Part shown: one piece after another, positions 30,001 through 41,571 of the stretch
How the letters are laid out: every line of letters begins with the position of its first letter
Numbering within the stretch: position 1 is the stretch's first letter
Assembly (NCBI GenBank): GCA_001643675.2
Contig: LSRY02000024.1
Location: 1,180,001 to 1,244,000, forward strand
Source: Monocercomonoides exilis
Lineage: Eukaryota; Preaxostyla; Oxymonadida; Polymastigidae
Reading direction: 5' to 3'
Length of the DNA: 64,000 bases
Program-made: the position numbers and the translations under genes
The notes under the pieces: generated by a model
What the model was told of the DNA's origin: nothing
What the model saw: the letters and a program-made list of their open reading frames with translations, nothing else
The model's database searches: none

Positions 30001-30575
30001 AATTCTCCTCAGTTCTCTTCTCATCTGCTCACACAGCATCTCATTGCTTCTTCTTCCTCTTCTTCTTCTTCTTCTTCAGGTTCTTCAGGTTCTTCATGCT
30101 GCTATGGCTGCTCATCTGCTTTTGCATTTGCTGCGTTGCGTTCTCTTTCTTTGTGCTTCAATGCACTGAAAGACACAGACATCCTGAAATCGATGGTGAA
30201 CTCTTCATCGTCCTCTCATTCGACGATGCTGATGCCATCTGCCTCTTCTCTTCCTCCTCCGCCTTCTTCATCTTCTTCTTCATCTTCTTCCTCTTCTTCT
30301 GCTCTTTCAGGTGCCTCTCAGCTTGCCCGCTCTCTTTTGACTGCTGGCATCTCCTCCTCTTCGCCTGCGATGCGTGCGCTGTCTGTATCCACACTGTGTT
30401 CTCTTTCATCTGGCTCTTCTTCAGTCACTCTTTCTCTGCTGAGTCATATTCAGCAGAAGGTGATGTTTGTCATTGGCCATTCGAGAGAGATGAGTGTTGC
30501 ACAGACTGTTGGCACAGAAATGGCCTTCCTTGTCGAGTGGTGCAGATCAGTCGACGACCAATTCTGGATGAGCAG
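1..30575 (+). CDS. Giant UBR4/BIG-like E3 ubiquitin ligase, exon A (5' end outside window)
   Basis: The reading frame is open from the first base (first codon gct) to a splice donor at 30576. The first in-window ATG therefore need not be the start, and the gene begins upstream of the window. This exon alone gives 10,191 codons without a stop. Family assignment rests on UBR4/BIG landmarks in the right order: UBR box (about 14.9-15.2 kb), beta-propeller (16.3-19.9 kb), jelly-roll-like domain (21.2-21.7 kb), ZZ finger (23.6 kb) and a Cys-rich domain (28.7 kb). UBR4 proteins are N-degron and quality-control E3 ligases, usually near 5,000 residues. This one is more than twice as long because Ser tracts and Glu/Lys blocks separate short conserved patches. 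The first 14.9 kb, probably the helical-repeat scaffold, shows no domain I can name. Assignment is firm; ligand specificity is not shown. Confidence 0.9.
1843..1990 (+). repeat. Serine-coding minisatellite, 12-bp period
   Basis: About 150 bp consist almost entirely of TCT and TCC codons, with a visible 12-bp unit TCTTCTTCTTCC repeated in register. It encodes an almost pure run of about 50 serines interrupted by a Thr and a few Phe. The regular unit suggests growth by slippage. Because the unit is a multiple of three, length changes keep the reading frame. The other frames read as Leu/Pro or Glu/Lys runs and are artefacts. Confidence 0.9.
8590..8654 (+). repeat. Poly-serine (TCT/TCC) tract
   Basis: An uninterrupted run of about 20 Ser codons (TCT, then TCC, then mixed). 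It is one of many such tracts in this gene. Others lie near 8875-8915, 9656-9710, 19660-19697, 25990-26012, 26308-26337, 30046-30080 and 30268-30300. Confidence 0.85.
14911..15213 (+). other. UBR-box-like zinc domain (degenerate, with insert)
   Basis: The order of Cys/His clusters matches a UBR box: YFCHTC near 14917-14934, then VVCAQCARCHHGMHDL near 15058-15105, then FICSDCG near 15181-15201. UBR boxes bind N-terminal degrons or act structurally. Three things are odd. An insert of about 40 residues, rich in Lys and Glu, separates the first cluster from the second. A Ser-rich insert precedes the last cluster. The first zinc-ligand cysteine expected before the HCHTC-like motif is not visible in the proline-rich stretch before it. 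Classical N-degron binding may therefore be altered. The fold assignment is by motif only. Confidence 0.75.
16330..19860 (+). other. UBR4-type beta-propeller region
   Basis: After the UBR box comes a series of beta-rich blocks separated by low-complexity loops. Examples are FLIVADSEGASIINVS near 16363, VCQIAVNEKIPGLVAMTGK near 17250, VQWLNTPKPYLVVFTPLSI near 17570, NVIVAIDGRGSIFKHELIL near 17945 and LCLMCDDGSLTFLTF near 19770. Alternating hydrophobic strands ending in small or acidic turns, and the position directly after the UBR box, match the propeller region of UBR4. In the family it is a scaffold within the ligase. Blade number cannot be counted reliably because insertions break the blades. 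Confidence 0.6.
21240..21690 (+). other. Jelly-roll-like (galactose-binding-fold) domain of UBR4
   Basis: The stretch reads SRNVELVGYSLYVKNNS, then VDVSIRPFLPI, then ISIQFTSASTV and LDLTLSIRLYGVPYSI. This is a run of amphipathic strands ending in an [IL]RLYG-type strand. UBR4 homologues have a comparable beta-sandwich after the propeller, ending in a strand with the pattern K/R-[IL]-YG. The domain is recognised by position and pattern. Its role in this protein is not known. Confidence 0.5.
23578..23766 (+). other. ZZ-type zinc finger in the UBR4/BIG protein
   Basis: The motif is C-x2-C (CDVC), then C-x2-C-x5-C-x2-C (CTVCEDYDECESC), then two histidines in HLSSHRM. That is the full ligand set of a ZZ finger. 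ZZ fingers bind peptides or N-termini. The ZZ placed between the jelly-roll and the Cys-rich domain recalls plant BIG. A strongly acidic block, nearly all Glu/Asp/Lys, immediately precedes it (23395-23575). Confidence 0.85.
28684..28869 (+). other. UBR4/BIG cysteine-rich domain (CRD)
   Basis: Twelve cysteines occur as CxxC pairs: CPVCHNPC, CPSCKDNC, YQCRSCRMINYEQ, CPDCGYC, followed by RFMKFDFSF. The spacing, and the signatures YQCxxCRxINY and CGxCxxxxFDF, are characteristic of the Cys-rich domain of UBR4, BIG and calossin proteins. This is one of the two strongest identity markers for the gene. It lies about 1.7 kb before the splice donor. Confidence 0.92.
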
Positions 30576-30745
30576 GTGTGTTGTCATTGAAGATATGATA
30601 AATTGAATCTTTTGTTTAAAAAGAAAAGGAAAGAAAGAAATATATTTGTAGAAGTTTATTTTTATTTACAGTTTATACATTTGCCACATTTTATTTATTA
30701 TTATTTTTATTTCTTTTTTGATGATTGATATATTCCTTCCATCAG
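30576..30745 (+). other. Intron of the UBR4-like gene
   Basis: The frame of exon A runs into TGA at 30604, yet UBR4 similarity continues in another frame downstream. Splicing at donor GTGTGTTGTC (30576) and acceptor TTCCTTCCATCAG (ends 30745) joins the frames exactly: the split codon ag|a gives Arg, followed by ISLCFRLMLTAIQFDAN. The alternative acceptor at 30777 works only with a donor at 30578 and loses a hydrophobic helix. The intron is 170 bp and AT-rich, with a pyrimidine-rich stretch before the acceptor. Confidence 0.85.
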
Positions 30746-33700
30746 AATATCGCTGTGTTTCCGTCTGATGCTCACAGCCATCCAATTTGATGCCAATTCT
30801 GCTTCTCTTGCTGAATGCATCATTATTCCTTGTCTGACCATTCTGAAAAGTGCATGTCAAATGAAAATGAGAAGGAAGCCAGTGAAAGAAGACAAAGATT
30901 CATTGAAAGAAGAAGAGAAAACAGAAAAGAATGCAAAAACTGGCAAGAAGAGTGAACAAGAACAAGATGGAGAGGCTACTGAAGAATCAAAGGATTTCAC
31001 GCCTTATCCATTTGCTGCTTGGTTCAGTGCAATGAACAACCAAAGACTGGCTCAGCAGTCGCCCTACAAAATGTGGGAAGAGATGTCTCAAGCAAAACAA
31101 GAGAAAAACACGAAATTGGCTGAAGATGAAAACAAAATGCAAAATTCACCTGTGAAAGAGCATTATTCAAGATTGCCTTTGAACGTGAGGTTGAACGTTC
31201 GCCATTATGCTCGTAAATGGCTGGCTATCCACAAACACTTGAAAGTTGCAGATTCTGTTTCAGCTTCTTCAGTCAGTTCTTCCTCATCAGCATCGAATGT
31301 GACAAGTTCTACTCCAACGTCTTCTTCTTCTCTTGTGTCTCCTCCTCTCACTCCTCCTTCATTTGCTGCATCTGATCGCTATCTCTTGTTTTCTCCTCCA
31401 CCCTCTCCGCCTCTAATCAGCCCTTCTGCTTCAATTTCATCAACTTCACCTTCCTCTTCTTCTGCATATTCTTCCTCATCTTCCAATGCTTATCAAAGTT
31501 TGGTGTCTTCATCTGTGTTTGTTACCCCACCAATCTTCCATCCACAATCATGGCTTGCTCTCCTGCTGACATCTTCAGCTTCAACTGCTCTTGTCGAAGA
31601 AGCAATGAAACTTGTGATTCTTCTAACTGAAAACAGCAGCTTCTTACAATACACCTCCATTGAATTCCTGCTGGCATTGCTTCCCAGACTCTCTCCCTCA
31701 ATTAACACGCAAACCTCTTCTTCATCCTCCTCTGAGGGACAAGGGCACACTCAACATGGCATCCACAACCATCCAGTGACACGATATCTCCTCTCGCAGC
31801 TCAAAGGCAACCAAACTTATTCTCTCTATCTGTCGTCTCGTGGCGCATTCTCCTTCCTCCTGTCGATTATACGAAGAGCGTTGGATGCAGCACTGGAGAT
31901 TGAAAGAGCAAGTGAGAGCGGAGGCAAAGGGAAAGGCGGAAAGAGAGGGAAATTCTCGCATCTTCAAACAATCATGTCAAATTGCTTGGTTGGAAAAGAA
32001 AGGAAAATGGGTGCAGAGGGAATGCTTCATCCAGATGGAACAAAAAGATCAGTTAATCCTTCGTTGTTTGCTTCATCACTTGCTCCAACAACAGTTGCAT
32101 CAGCAGCAGCAGCATCATTGTCATCGTCCATTGCTCCTGCGTTGCATTCCTCCCCACTTTCTTCATCTTCATCTCCATTTTCTTTGAGCGGAAAGTTATC
32201 TTCTTCTTCTTCCTCCTCTCCTTATTCACCTATACAGCCAGCATCTCCTCTGTCTCTAACTGACAGCACTCGCACTGTCATCACTCCTTCCACATTCCTT
32301 AACTTCTATCGCTCTCTTCTTCACAACACAGCTAATCCTGATCCACTTTCACTCCATGCTCTTTCCATGATGAATGTTACATCTTCAGGACTTCTTCTAG
32401 CCTGCTGCCAAATCCTCTCCCACATCCTCAATCCACATAACAGCACATTCGCAATCTGCTCAGAGCGGTTGAGAAAGGACACCCGATTGACGAACTCTCT
32501 TTCAGACGCTGTGTTTGCATCTCGTGCGTTGCTGATGGCGAGGACACCAGAAACAGACGAATGCACACGCATTCTCGACAGACTGGTGGAGGAAACGATA
32601 TTTGGGAAGGTGCATAGCGAAGAAAGCGAGGCAGTGAAGGAAAAGCAAAAGGAGAAAGAAAGAGAACAAGAGAATGAAAGAGCGAGAAATAGCACAAGAC
32701 ATCTCAGAAGAAGCGATGAAGATGAAGAAAGCTACGAAGGAGAAGAGGAGGAGCAGGAATCTGACTACCATGAAGATGAATCCGACTATGTGTCAGAAAA
32801 TGAGGATTATTCAGAAGCACAGTCACCGCAGCCAATTTCTAGTCCTTCATCATCATCCTCATCATCAACATCAACCTCATCTTCGTCTTCTTCTCCAAAG
32901 GAGTCTGAGATGACATCTGCCTCACGAGACCTTCTGATCAGCTCGTGTGTGCGTGCCCTTCGCCATCAGAAGTCAGGGCGCGGGCCGATTGCAGTATTTG
33001 TGCGGATGGCGAATCTTCTGTGCCCAGTGAAAGAGACACCCGCTGTGCCCATCACGCTGCGGAAGAGCCACACACAAGAGGACTTCATTCCCGGCACAAT
33101 GCCACGCGAACCCATCTCGTCGAAGGAACTCGAAGGGGAAGAGGCGAAGATGAGAGCGCGGTTGGATGCGATGTTTGGCGGAGCGAGTGGGAACTTGGAG
33201 AGCGGAGAAGGAGACGACGAAGGAGATGAGGCAGGTGGAGGCGGTGCAGGCGGAAAAAAAAAGACGAAGAGAGCGACGTTTGCAGATGTGAAGGCTCGGA
33301 TTATTCGAGAATGTGGAATGAGTGAGGATCAGCTGCTGGATGAGAACTCTATTGAAATGCTGGTCAAAGGGACAATCATCAAATTGGAGAACGAAGTGCA
33401 AGCAGTCTACGACAAGATCTTCAGACCGACGCTGAAGGAGAACCAGTCAACAACAAATAATAACTCTTTGTCGTATTCCGTTCCAATGCAAATCACATTC
33501 CGTCTCCAAGGCTTGGACGGATTGGCAACTGAGCCAATTGCATCAGATCTGTTTGTGGATGATGAGGACGAGAACGAAGGAGCAGGAAATGGCACATCTG
33601 CATCTGGAGCAGGAGAAGAGGAAGACGATCCAGAGAATCCGGCCTGCTCGCTGCTTCTCTCAATCACAGATGGTGTTGGGCCAACTTCTTCAAAGGAGGC

Positions 33701-36700
33701 AATTGAGCAGCTGTCTCAATCAGCTTCATCGCCATCCTCTGTGTCTTCCTCAAAAACAAAGAAAAAGACAGAAAAGGAAATTCAGAGGGAGCAGGATCTC
33801 AACAAAGTGAAATCACTCATTTTGTACATCAAGCAGCAGCTGACAGAACAAGAAAAGGAAGAATTTGATGTGTTTGTGGGATTTGATGGAAAAGAAACGC
33901 AGTTTGGACGGTATCTGCGCTTTGGTGGTGCTTATGTCCCAGACTATGCCACACTTACGATCACTCCTTCTGTTGCTGAGAGAGAGCAGCAAATACTCAG
34001 CCAGCACAAACTGGTCATTCAGCAGCAGCAACAGCAGCAGAAAGAAGCGAAAGATCAAAATCTGCCAAGCGATCGTTTGAGTGATTCATTTGATCCTCTT
34101 CGCACAATTCGCCAAGAATCACAGACACAACAGCAGCCATTTGAAGAAGGAGCAGAACTGAAAGGAGAGCAATCTTCTTCTCATTTGATGATGCCTCGTT
34201 CTTCTTCATTGAGTGCATCGCCTTTGCTTCGCATTGGAGCATTCTATTCCTCACCAGCGTCAAAGACATATTCGCCTGCTGGCTTCATTGGCCATTCCAC
34301 AACCAGCTATGTCGATGCAATCAGTGAGATCTTCCGCTTTCTGAAGACTGTTGTCGACTTTGAAGTGCAAAGCGAGCTGTCGTCGCTTCTTTTCCGTCTG
34401 CTGCGTTTTGGCTGCAAATTGAAGTCTGTTTGCATTCGAGCACTGAGTGTGGATGGTGTTAGTGTTCTTGTGGATCTTCTTGGGAAGGCAATGAAGAAGT
34501 CGAAAAAGGCATACACAGATGCTGCTGAGCAGATTATCTTTATTTTGGGAGCACTTCTTTCTGAACATAGTGAGATTGCCCAAGTGCAAAGAGAAAAAGA
34601 GAAGGAAAAGGAAAAAGAGAAAATCAAAGGGAAAGATAAAGTCAAGCCAAAGGAAAAAGAAAGAGAGACAAATGAGACAGACTCATTTAAACTTGTCTCC
34701 TCTGAAACAGAAGCAGACAGTTCAAATCTGCTTCATCCGCCGTTTATTAATCAGATAAACAAAATGCAATCGCCTTCTTCGCCTTCTTCCTCTCCTTCGC
34801 AGCAGGCGCCGTCTGTTCAATCATTCAGCACTCATATTTCATCCATTCTTCGTCGACTTGAAGCACCAAGTGTTCGGAAGAATAAGCGCCTTGTTTCTGC
34901 CATTCTGTCCATTCTGCCATTCCTCACAAACGGAGAGGAAGAGCCAATGAACGAATTGATCTCGTTCTTTGAAAAGTCACTCATGTTCCATCGTTTGGAT
35001 TCGATCAATTTGATGTCAGAAAGCGAGGAGAGCTTTTGGGAAGAGAAAGTGTGGAGAGAAAAAGAAGAGAAAGCATCTTCAAAGAAGATAGAAGGTACAA
35101 GCGCAAATGGAGGCTCAACAAACGCAGCAAATATTTCATCTTCTTCGCAGAATTCGAAGTCATCTGATGTCCGACTGCCTTCTTCTGAGGAGCTGCTGTT
35201 TGCTTTCAATGGCTTTGCTCAGCTGTGCATGGCGATGGGAGACGATTTTGTGGGAACGCGTTTGAAGCATCTGATCACAGACAAAGGAATCACAAGGCAG
35301 CTGGTGGAGTATCTGATTGATGCATTGAAGATTCCTGTGGATGAAAATGGATTTGTGAAGAGCGACGAAAAAATTGAAAAAGAAAAGCAAGAGAGCAAAG
35401 CAAAAGGAGAGTCATCTTCTTCTTCAGGAAATGACGAATCCAATTTCATGAGTGCCATCAACAGACCGTCGTTTGTGTTTGTGATGAGGATTTTGGAAGG
35501 AGTGTGCAGAAATGGATTTGAGCCAGCACTGCAAATGATTGTTACGCCTCCTGCACATTCTCGATTTTGCCAGAAAGAAGGAGAAACTGCTGTATCCGTT
35601 AAGTCTGGAGAAGAGCAATATTTGTTAAGCAAGAAAATTGTTTCTAAGCAGCTTGTTTCGTATATCTTGAAGATGACACATACAACATCAGTTGAAAGCC
35701 TTGGTGTGGCTGCAGAAGGAATAATGAAAGCCTTTAAAGATTGCGATAATGATGAATTAGGAAACATCGGGGAAGAAGTTATAGCAGAGGAGAAAGAAAA
35801 GAAGAGAAAACTGGCAGAAAGAAAGAGAATGGAGATGTTGAAACGGATGGGCTTTTCAATGAAAAAACCTGGAGAAGTGGCAGCAAAGAAGGAGGCAGCT
35901 GGAAGCAGCAAAGAATCATCAAGTTCTCAGAATGAGTCATCAACTTCTTCCTCACCATCTTCATCTCTTTCTCCTTCTTCATCTGTTGCGGAGCAAAAAC
36001 CTTCATCTTCATCATCTTCATCATCTACTTTGTCATCTGCGTCTGCCACGTTGAAGTCTTCCATTCTGACTCCTTCTCCATCAAAAGTCATCTCATTCGG
36101 TGGAATGACACTCGAAGAAGAAGACGAAAATGTTTGCTGTCTGATCTGCAGAGAAGGAGTGAAATATCGCCCAGATGAAGTGATGGGAGTGTACATATAC
36201 GTCACACGCACACCTCTGAGCAAAGCAAGCCGTGCTGGAATTACACCATCATCTTCCTCACCATCAGCGTCTCTTTCTCCTTCACTTTCATCATCATCTT
36301 CTTCGTCGTCGTCGTCTTCTTCATCATCTGCAGCAACTAGTTCGTTTATTCCTCAATGTTGCGAAGATAGCGGAATACAAATTTCCACGATCTTTTCTCA
36401 AGTCCACTACAGCTGTCATGAGCAGGCAGCAGAGACAGACACGCACGTTCGGAAGATGCACGACGAATGGGAAGGAGCAATATTGCGCAACAGCAGCGTC
36501 GCCTGCCACGGCATGTTTCCACTTTATTCAAACAAAGCTTTGTCTTCGCTTTCTTCCAGCTCTTCGATGGATGCTATAGAGAATATGCTTGTTCAGGGAG
36601 AGCAGAGTTACAAGATGAGAGTGCGAAGTTTCTGGCAGACTGTTCGTTCGAGAGTTAATCTGCCTTCTTCTGCCTCACTCAGCCAGTTCAGCTCTTCATC

Positions 36701-38330
36701 ATCATTCACAATGTCTCCTTCACTTACAAAATGCGGAGAGACACATTGGAAGCTGTTGGTTCATATGATTCAGATCGCTTTGGAGCAGCTGGTTTCGCAA
36801 TGGTGCAAGCAGAATCCACTTCCTGTTGCAACGACTTTGGTTGATCTTCAATCGATTAACGAGCAATTGCTAACACAAGCACAGCAGGCAACATCTTCTC
36901 CATTGACTCCGTCGCCTGCTTCATCGTCATCGACTCCTTCAGCCTCGACTTCTTCTCCTCAGCCATCTCCTGTTTCTGTCTCATCTCTTTCACTTTCGCC
37001 TTCGCCTTCTTCAACTCCTGTTTCGACTTCTCTTTCATCTCCTCAAGCGTCAAGCCACTTGTCTCCATTTGCTTCCTCTCTTTCGTCTTCTGGCAGAACA
37101 CTTTGGACATCTTCGCCTTCTTCGGCTGCATCTTCACATGGCTCAGAGGAAACGAGAGGCAGCAAAGAAGCTCACATCAGAATGCTTCCTCATGTGCTGG
37201 CTATGATTCATCGCGTCCTGTCGTCAACTTCATACATCAATGAACAGAGGCAGTCAACACCATCCAAGTCAAGCTCCTCAAAATCCTCATCTTCCAGCTC
37301 ATCCCAAACTGCACAACCAGTCTCGATTCAAACGAGAGAAGGAGCCGAGGCATATTTGAATGCATATCTGAACATGTCTGATTTGGAGTATGTGAGCAGA
37401 GTTGTGCCTGATTGTGCAGCAGCTGCAAAAGAGGTGGATGACCCGCTGTTCTTTGCTCTGCTGTGTTTGGTGCTTTTGGACTCGAATGAATGGAAACAGG
37501 TACGCTTTATGGTGCTGAGGCGGTTAATATACGATTCTCTCAGAGCAGCTGAAGCTGGGTTTGCTGATGATGATAAAATGAGTGGAGAGTTTTTGCATCT
37601 GGCAAGGAGAATAATGAAAGAGAAAGAAGACTTCGGAAAAAGTCTGAAAATGAACGAAAAAGAGAGTGATGATACTAAAAAGAAAGATGAAAGTGCAGAT
37701 TCCTCACAGACAATCGAAGCGAAGGCGCCATCTGCATTTTCCGCTTTGCGCACTCCAACTTCTTCGAGCAGAAATGCTCACATGTGCTCACCTCTGTTTG
37801 CCATTCTTCGTCCTTCCCTTCTCACTTTTGCTCTTGTTGATTATTTGGGAACACTTTTGCGGCCATCCAGTTCATCTTCTTCATCTTCTGCTGTTTCTGA
37901 AGCCTCTTCTTCCTCTGCAATTGCTGCAGGGGCATCGGGCTCTCATCCATTTTCTTCTGTTCATTCGCTTTCATCTGCCCCGTTCCTTCAGCAATTTAGC
38001 GTCGCTCACAACACAAATAGTACTTTTGTTGCGCAGATGTTGAAGCATCTGCGAATGGAGAATGTTGATCTTCATTTGGCCATTCAGCAGAAAGTTGACG
38101 AGGAAAAAGAAACTCTTTTAGCAATGAACAGTTTGTCAGACGTTTTGAAGCATTTGGGACTTGAAAATGAGTTTATTCGTCTGGAAAATGAGCGAGTGAA
38201 AGGAGTTGCTCCGAACGAGCAGGAGACAGAAAAGTCAGAGAAAAATAAATTTGATTTGAAGGATAAATCGATTGGATTGTTATGTGACAACTGGATAGAG
38301 TGGGTTTACTCTTCAATTAATCCAAATTAA
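30746..38330 (+). CDS. Giant UBR4/BIG-like E3 ubiquitin ligase, exon B (C-terminal E3 module)
   Basis: This is the last exon, ending in TAA at 38328-38330 with TGA next. It supplies 2,528 codons, so the gene encodes at least 12,719 residues within the window. Landmarks shared with UBR4 C-termini are a segment near 33300-33560 ending in VPMQITFRLQGLDGLATEP, a helical block near 34310-34560 (IFRFLKTVVDFEVQSELSS), the hemiRING near 36.1 kb, and helical C-terminal segments near 37330-37560. In UBR4 this region is the catalytic module that recruits the E2 and transfers ubiquitin. Ser-rich and Lys/Glu-rich linkers separate the blocks. The in-frame ATG at 30768 is not a start codon, because it lies inside the spliced frame. 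Confidence 0.9.
36124..36540 (+). other. UBR4 hemiRING zinc domain
   Basis: The sequence VCCLICREGVKYRPDEVMGV near 36132 is followed by YIYVTR, a Ser-rich insert, and then VHYSCHEQAAETDTHVRKMH and ACHGMFPLY. The CCxICREGxK...P...GVY signature and the later HYxCH pair are diagnostic of the UBR4 hemiRING, which coordinates one zinc and contacts the E2. The ligands appear complete, so ligase activity is plausible. The insert of about 45 residues (36235-36350) is unusual for this compact domain. Confidence 0.9.
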
Positions 38331-41300
38331 TGAATAGTTTGTTTTTAATTTTTGTTTTTATTTTTACTTGAATTTTCTTATTAACAACTTTTGGCAGTTG
38401 GTGTAATTTTTCATTTGTTTCTATCATGTCTATTAAGCGAAAAATATGCTTTTCCTGTAATTTAAAGAATTATGCAATATATTTTTGAGAGTTAAAAAAC
38501 AATTGGAAAATACCCTTGGAAAATTGAATTAAGAGATGGTCAATCATATTATTGTTCATCACATTGAGCTGGATTTTTATCTATAATTAAAATTGTTGGA
38601 AATTCTTGTGAAACCAAAAACTGGTTCATTTGAAATGAAAAAATATTATTGTTTCAGTTTATTTGCACAGTGCCATTAACAAATTGAAATGTATTTCATT
38701 GACTTAGAAAGGCAAATGACAATTCATCAGCCTTTTTTTTTTTTTATAAGTGATGAAAGCAGTTGTTTTTCCATTAAAATTCTTGGTCGAACGAACAACA
38801 AATTTTATTAATTGAATTGTTTATTTCGATTTATCACCATGTAATTCTATCTATTTTTAATAATGACACTAAATGTTGTTCGTTTTGAGAGAATTGGTTT
38901 ATTGAAAAGGCTTAAAGTGTGATTATTTGTGAACATCACTTTCTGTATCTTGTTTCTCAAAGCGGTTTTTGATTTTTCAGAGAAAAAATTTTGTTTGAAT
39001 GAAAAGTCGCAACAAAGTTAACTAAATTTTGCTTGAGTCGTTCAAATAGAACTGGAAGAAGTGATTAAGCTTTCAAATGGTTTGAAAAAGAGAAAAAGAT
39101 CACTGTTAATAGCAAATCCTCATCAAAAAATGTTAGCTCATATATTGGTTGCAACATTTCTTTTCTCCAAACAGAAAGAAGAAAAACTTTAGCTATGAAC
39201 TAGCTTTTTGAAAGGCAAAGTCCAGAAAGCAAGAGAAAATTCTCTCTGAATTCTCCACTTATTAATGGTGATTATTTTATGAATGCAGCATAAATAAAAC
39301 TATTGTCATAATACGAGAGAACTAAAGGAAATGGTTTTGTGTGGGATAAAAAGCCATGCTCGAATTGAAAGTTGTTTTTTACAAGCGTGATGAAAGCTGT
39401 CTAAAGCTTCTATTTCACAGCAACGGAGAGAACGGAAAGATGGAGAAAATGAAGAATATTGCATCAGGAGATAAAAAGAGATGTTTTTGAAAAGAAAAAG
39501 TGTTGTAAATACAAAAGTCAAATAGAAGGCAAAAATTGAACGTTTTGTTAATAAATTGAAGAGGCGACTTCCAAAAAGAAGTTCTATTGAAACACTTTTT
39601 GAGAATAGCTATTTCGTGATTTTTTTATTTGAAGAAAGGAAGGAGCACTTCTAATTTTTGGCTTTTTATTCATCTGCAAGCTTCAATGCTCTTTTTCGTT
39701 CTGCTAATAAAGCTCTAAAGATTCTTACAAAGCCTTTAATTCATAAAAAGCAAAAAAAACAAAATATTTCAAATCAAATGATGTCAAGAAATGATAATTG
39801 TCAAGTAAATGTCATATTAAAATGATGAAATTATCCAGAATGTTAAATTAATTTCATTTTCACATACTGAACGGAATTGAAATCAAGTACATCGTTCCAA
39901 GAAAATGAGGATGTATCAACAGATTAAAAGAATTTGGCAAATAACTTCCTGATTTATCATATTTTATGCTTGAACGACACTAAACAATAAGTGAAAATCA
40001 ATTAATCGTTAAATTTGTAACAAAATTGTCAGCACAACAAACTGAAAGAATTGTAATTATTTCGAAAACAATTGTAAGTGGGTAAAGAATAATATCCTGA
40101 AAAGATCTTTTTTTTTAATTTATAAAACGAATTTTAATTTAAACAAGTAATTAATCACATAAATAAATATTTTTCACCAAAAAAGTGACAAATACCTAAA
40201 TAATTGTAACTTTTTAAAATTCCAATGTAATTCAATGAGGCTCTCGATACGAAAAGTTGTTTCTCTGCAAACCCAGCAGATCAAAAGGAATGGAGTCCAA
40301 AACCCAACGCAAGACTAACAGATAATTGAAAAGAAAAATTATTTTTGGTTTCAAGTTTGGTTTTTTTGAACTTATTTAAAATGCATTTAAAAGAGGCATA
40401 CTTTGTTCGCTGCAAAATAAATACCAAGAGTAATCACATTTCGCATGCAAGAACAGATTAAAAGATTTACCCAATTGCATTCAACATATCCGAAAGCAGA
40501 GAAAAGTACGTCAATTAATAAAAGAATATTCCCAAAATAACTAAAGTAAAGAGGTCTCCTATAATATTCATATTGATCGCTTGGTAATCTTATTTCTCTT
40601 ATAGTAAATGCAAATATAAATATCCTATTTCAATATGAAATAACAACAGTTTAACAAATGAATAAAGAAAATATTAAGCAAGCCATATTACAAGAGCAGC
40701 TAAATTATGAGTAAATAATAAAAAATATCGAAGGTACGTATTACTATTTTTAGTGTCACTCTTGAAAAAATGTTGAATTAAAATCGATGAATTCAAAAAA
40801 CATGGATGTTGTCTTTTTAAAAAAATTATTCATAAGCACTTTTAAATATACCTTTATTATCATTTTTTATAATCTTTCTTTCTTTAAATTTTGTGGGGAA
40901 AAAATGTGTGTAACTACAGGAAAAGAAATTTTCTTTATTTGTTTTGCAAGTTACATTATTAAGGGTGATATTTTCATTTGTGAAAAAATTCTTGCTTTGA
41001 TGAAAAAAAGAACGATTTGTTCCAAACTTTTTCCACTTTCATGTCATAACAAGTCAAACATTATTATGCAAAAACACTAAAAGAATTTAAAAAATTGAGA
41101 GATTTGTTCGAAAATTCTGAATGGAACAAAATTCATAAATCAAAAAATATCGTCCCAATTTGGGAAGCAATATTTTGATCAATGAATTTTGTTCCAATAA
41201 ATTATTTCTTACATTTTACTCAATAAATTTTTTTTATTTTCTTTATTATTATGCACTGGAATATTAAACTTATTAAGAATCGATGGAGAAAATTTTTGAA

Positions 41301-41571
41301 ACAAAGCGCAGTTTTATTCATAAATGCTCAAATTTTTCAATTTTTTTGGAAAATATAAAAATGAAACAAATAAAACAGATAAATAATAACAATTTATTAA
41401 AACAAATCACCTTAAATCTTCGTCTCAATGAATTATTCATTTTCTTTTCTATTCCACAAAATTGTGGAAAATTTCTCGTTCAACATTTTTTTCTATTTTT
41501 TTTTTTATGTTTTCCTTAACCGTCCTTTTTTTTCAAAATATAAATATTTGATTCTTAAAATATTCAGCCTT
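38331..41571. other. AT-rich gene-free spacer
   Basis: About 3.2 kb at roughly 28% GC with stops dense in all frames. I see no supportable gene or RNA. A 97-codon frame at 40787-41080 has no recognisable content. The only structured item is the palindrome near 41.1 kb. Confidence 0.6.
41122..41196. repeat. Nested palindrome / inverted repeat
   Basis: The 15-bp arm TGGAACAAAATTCAT at 41122-41136 is the exact reverse complement of 41182-41196. The centre holds a further palindrome, TCCCAATTTGGGA, flanked by AAATAT and ATATTT. The whole 75 bp could fold into one long hairpin. It resembles a very small inverted-repeat element or a cruciform; no gene lies inside. Confidence 0.8.

Noticed and set aside
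30768-30770. ATG as start of a separate downstream E3 gene.
   Set aside because: It lies inside a frame that splices exactly to the upstream exon, and the preceding codons (ISLCFRL) continue a UBR4-like helix.
40787-41080. 97-codon plus-strand frame with ATG.
   Set aside because: Phe/Ile/Lys-rich composition typical of random AT-rich DNA, no motif, and no support from surroundings.
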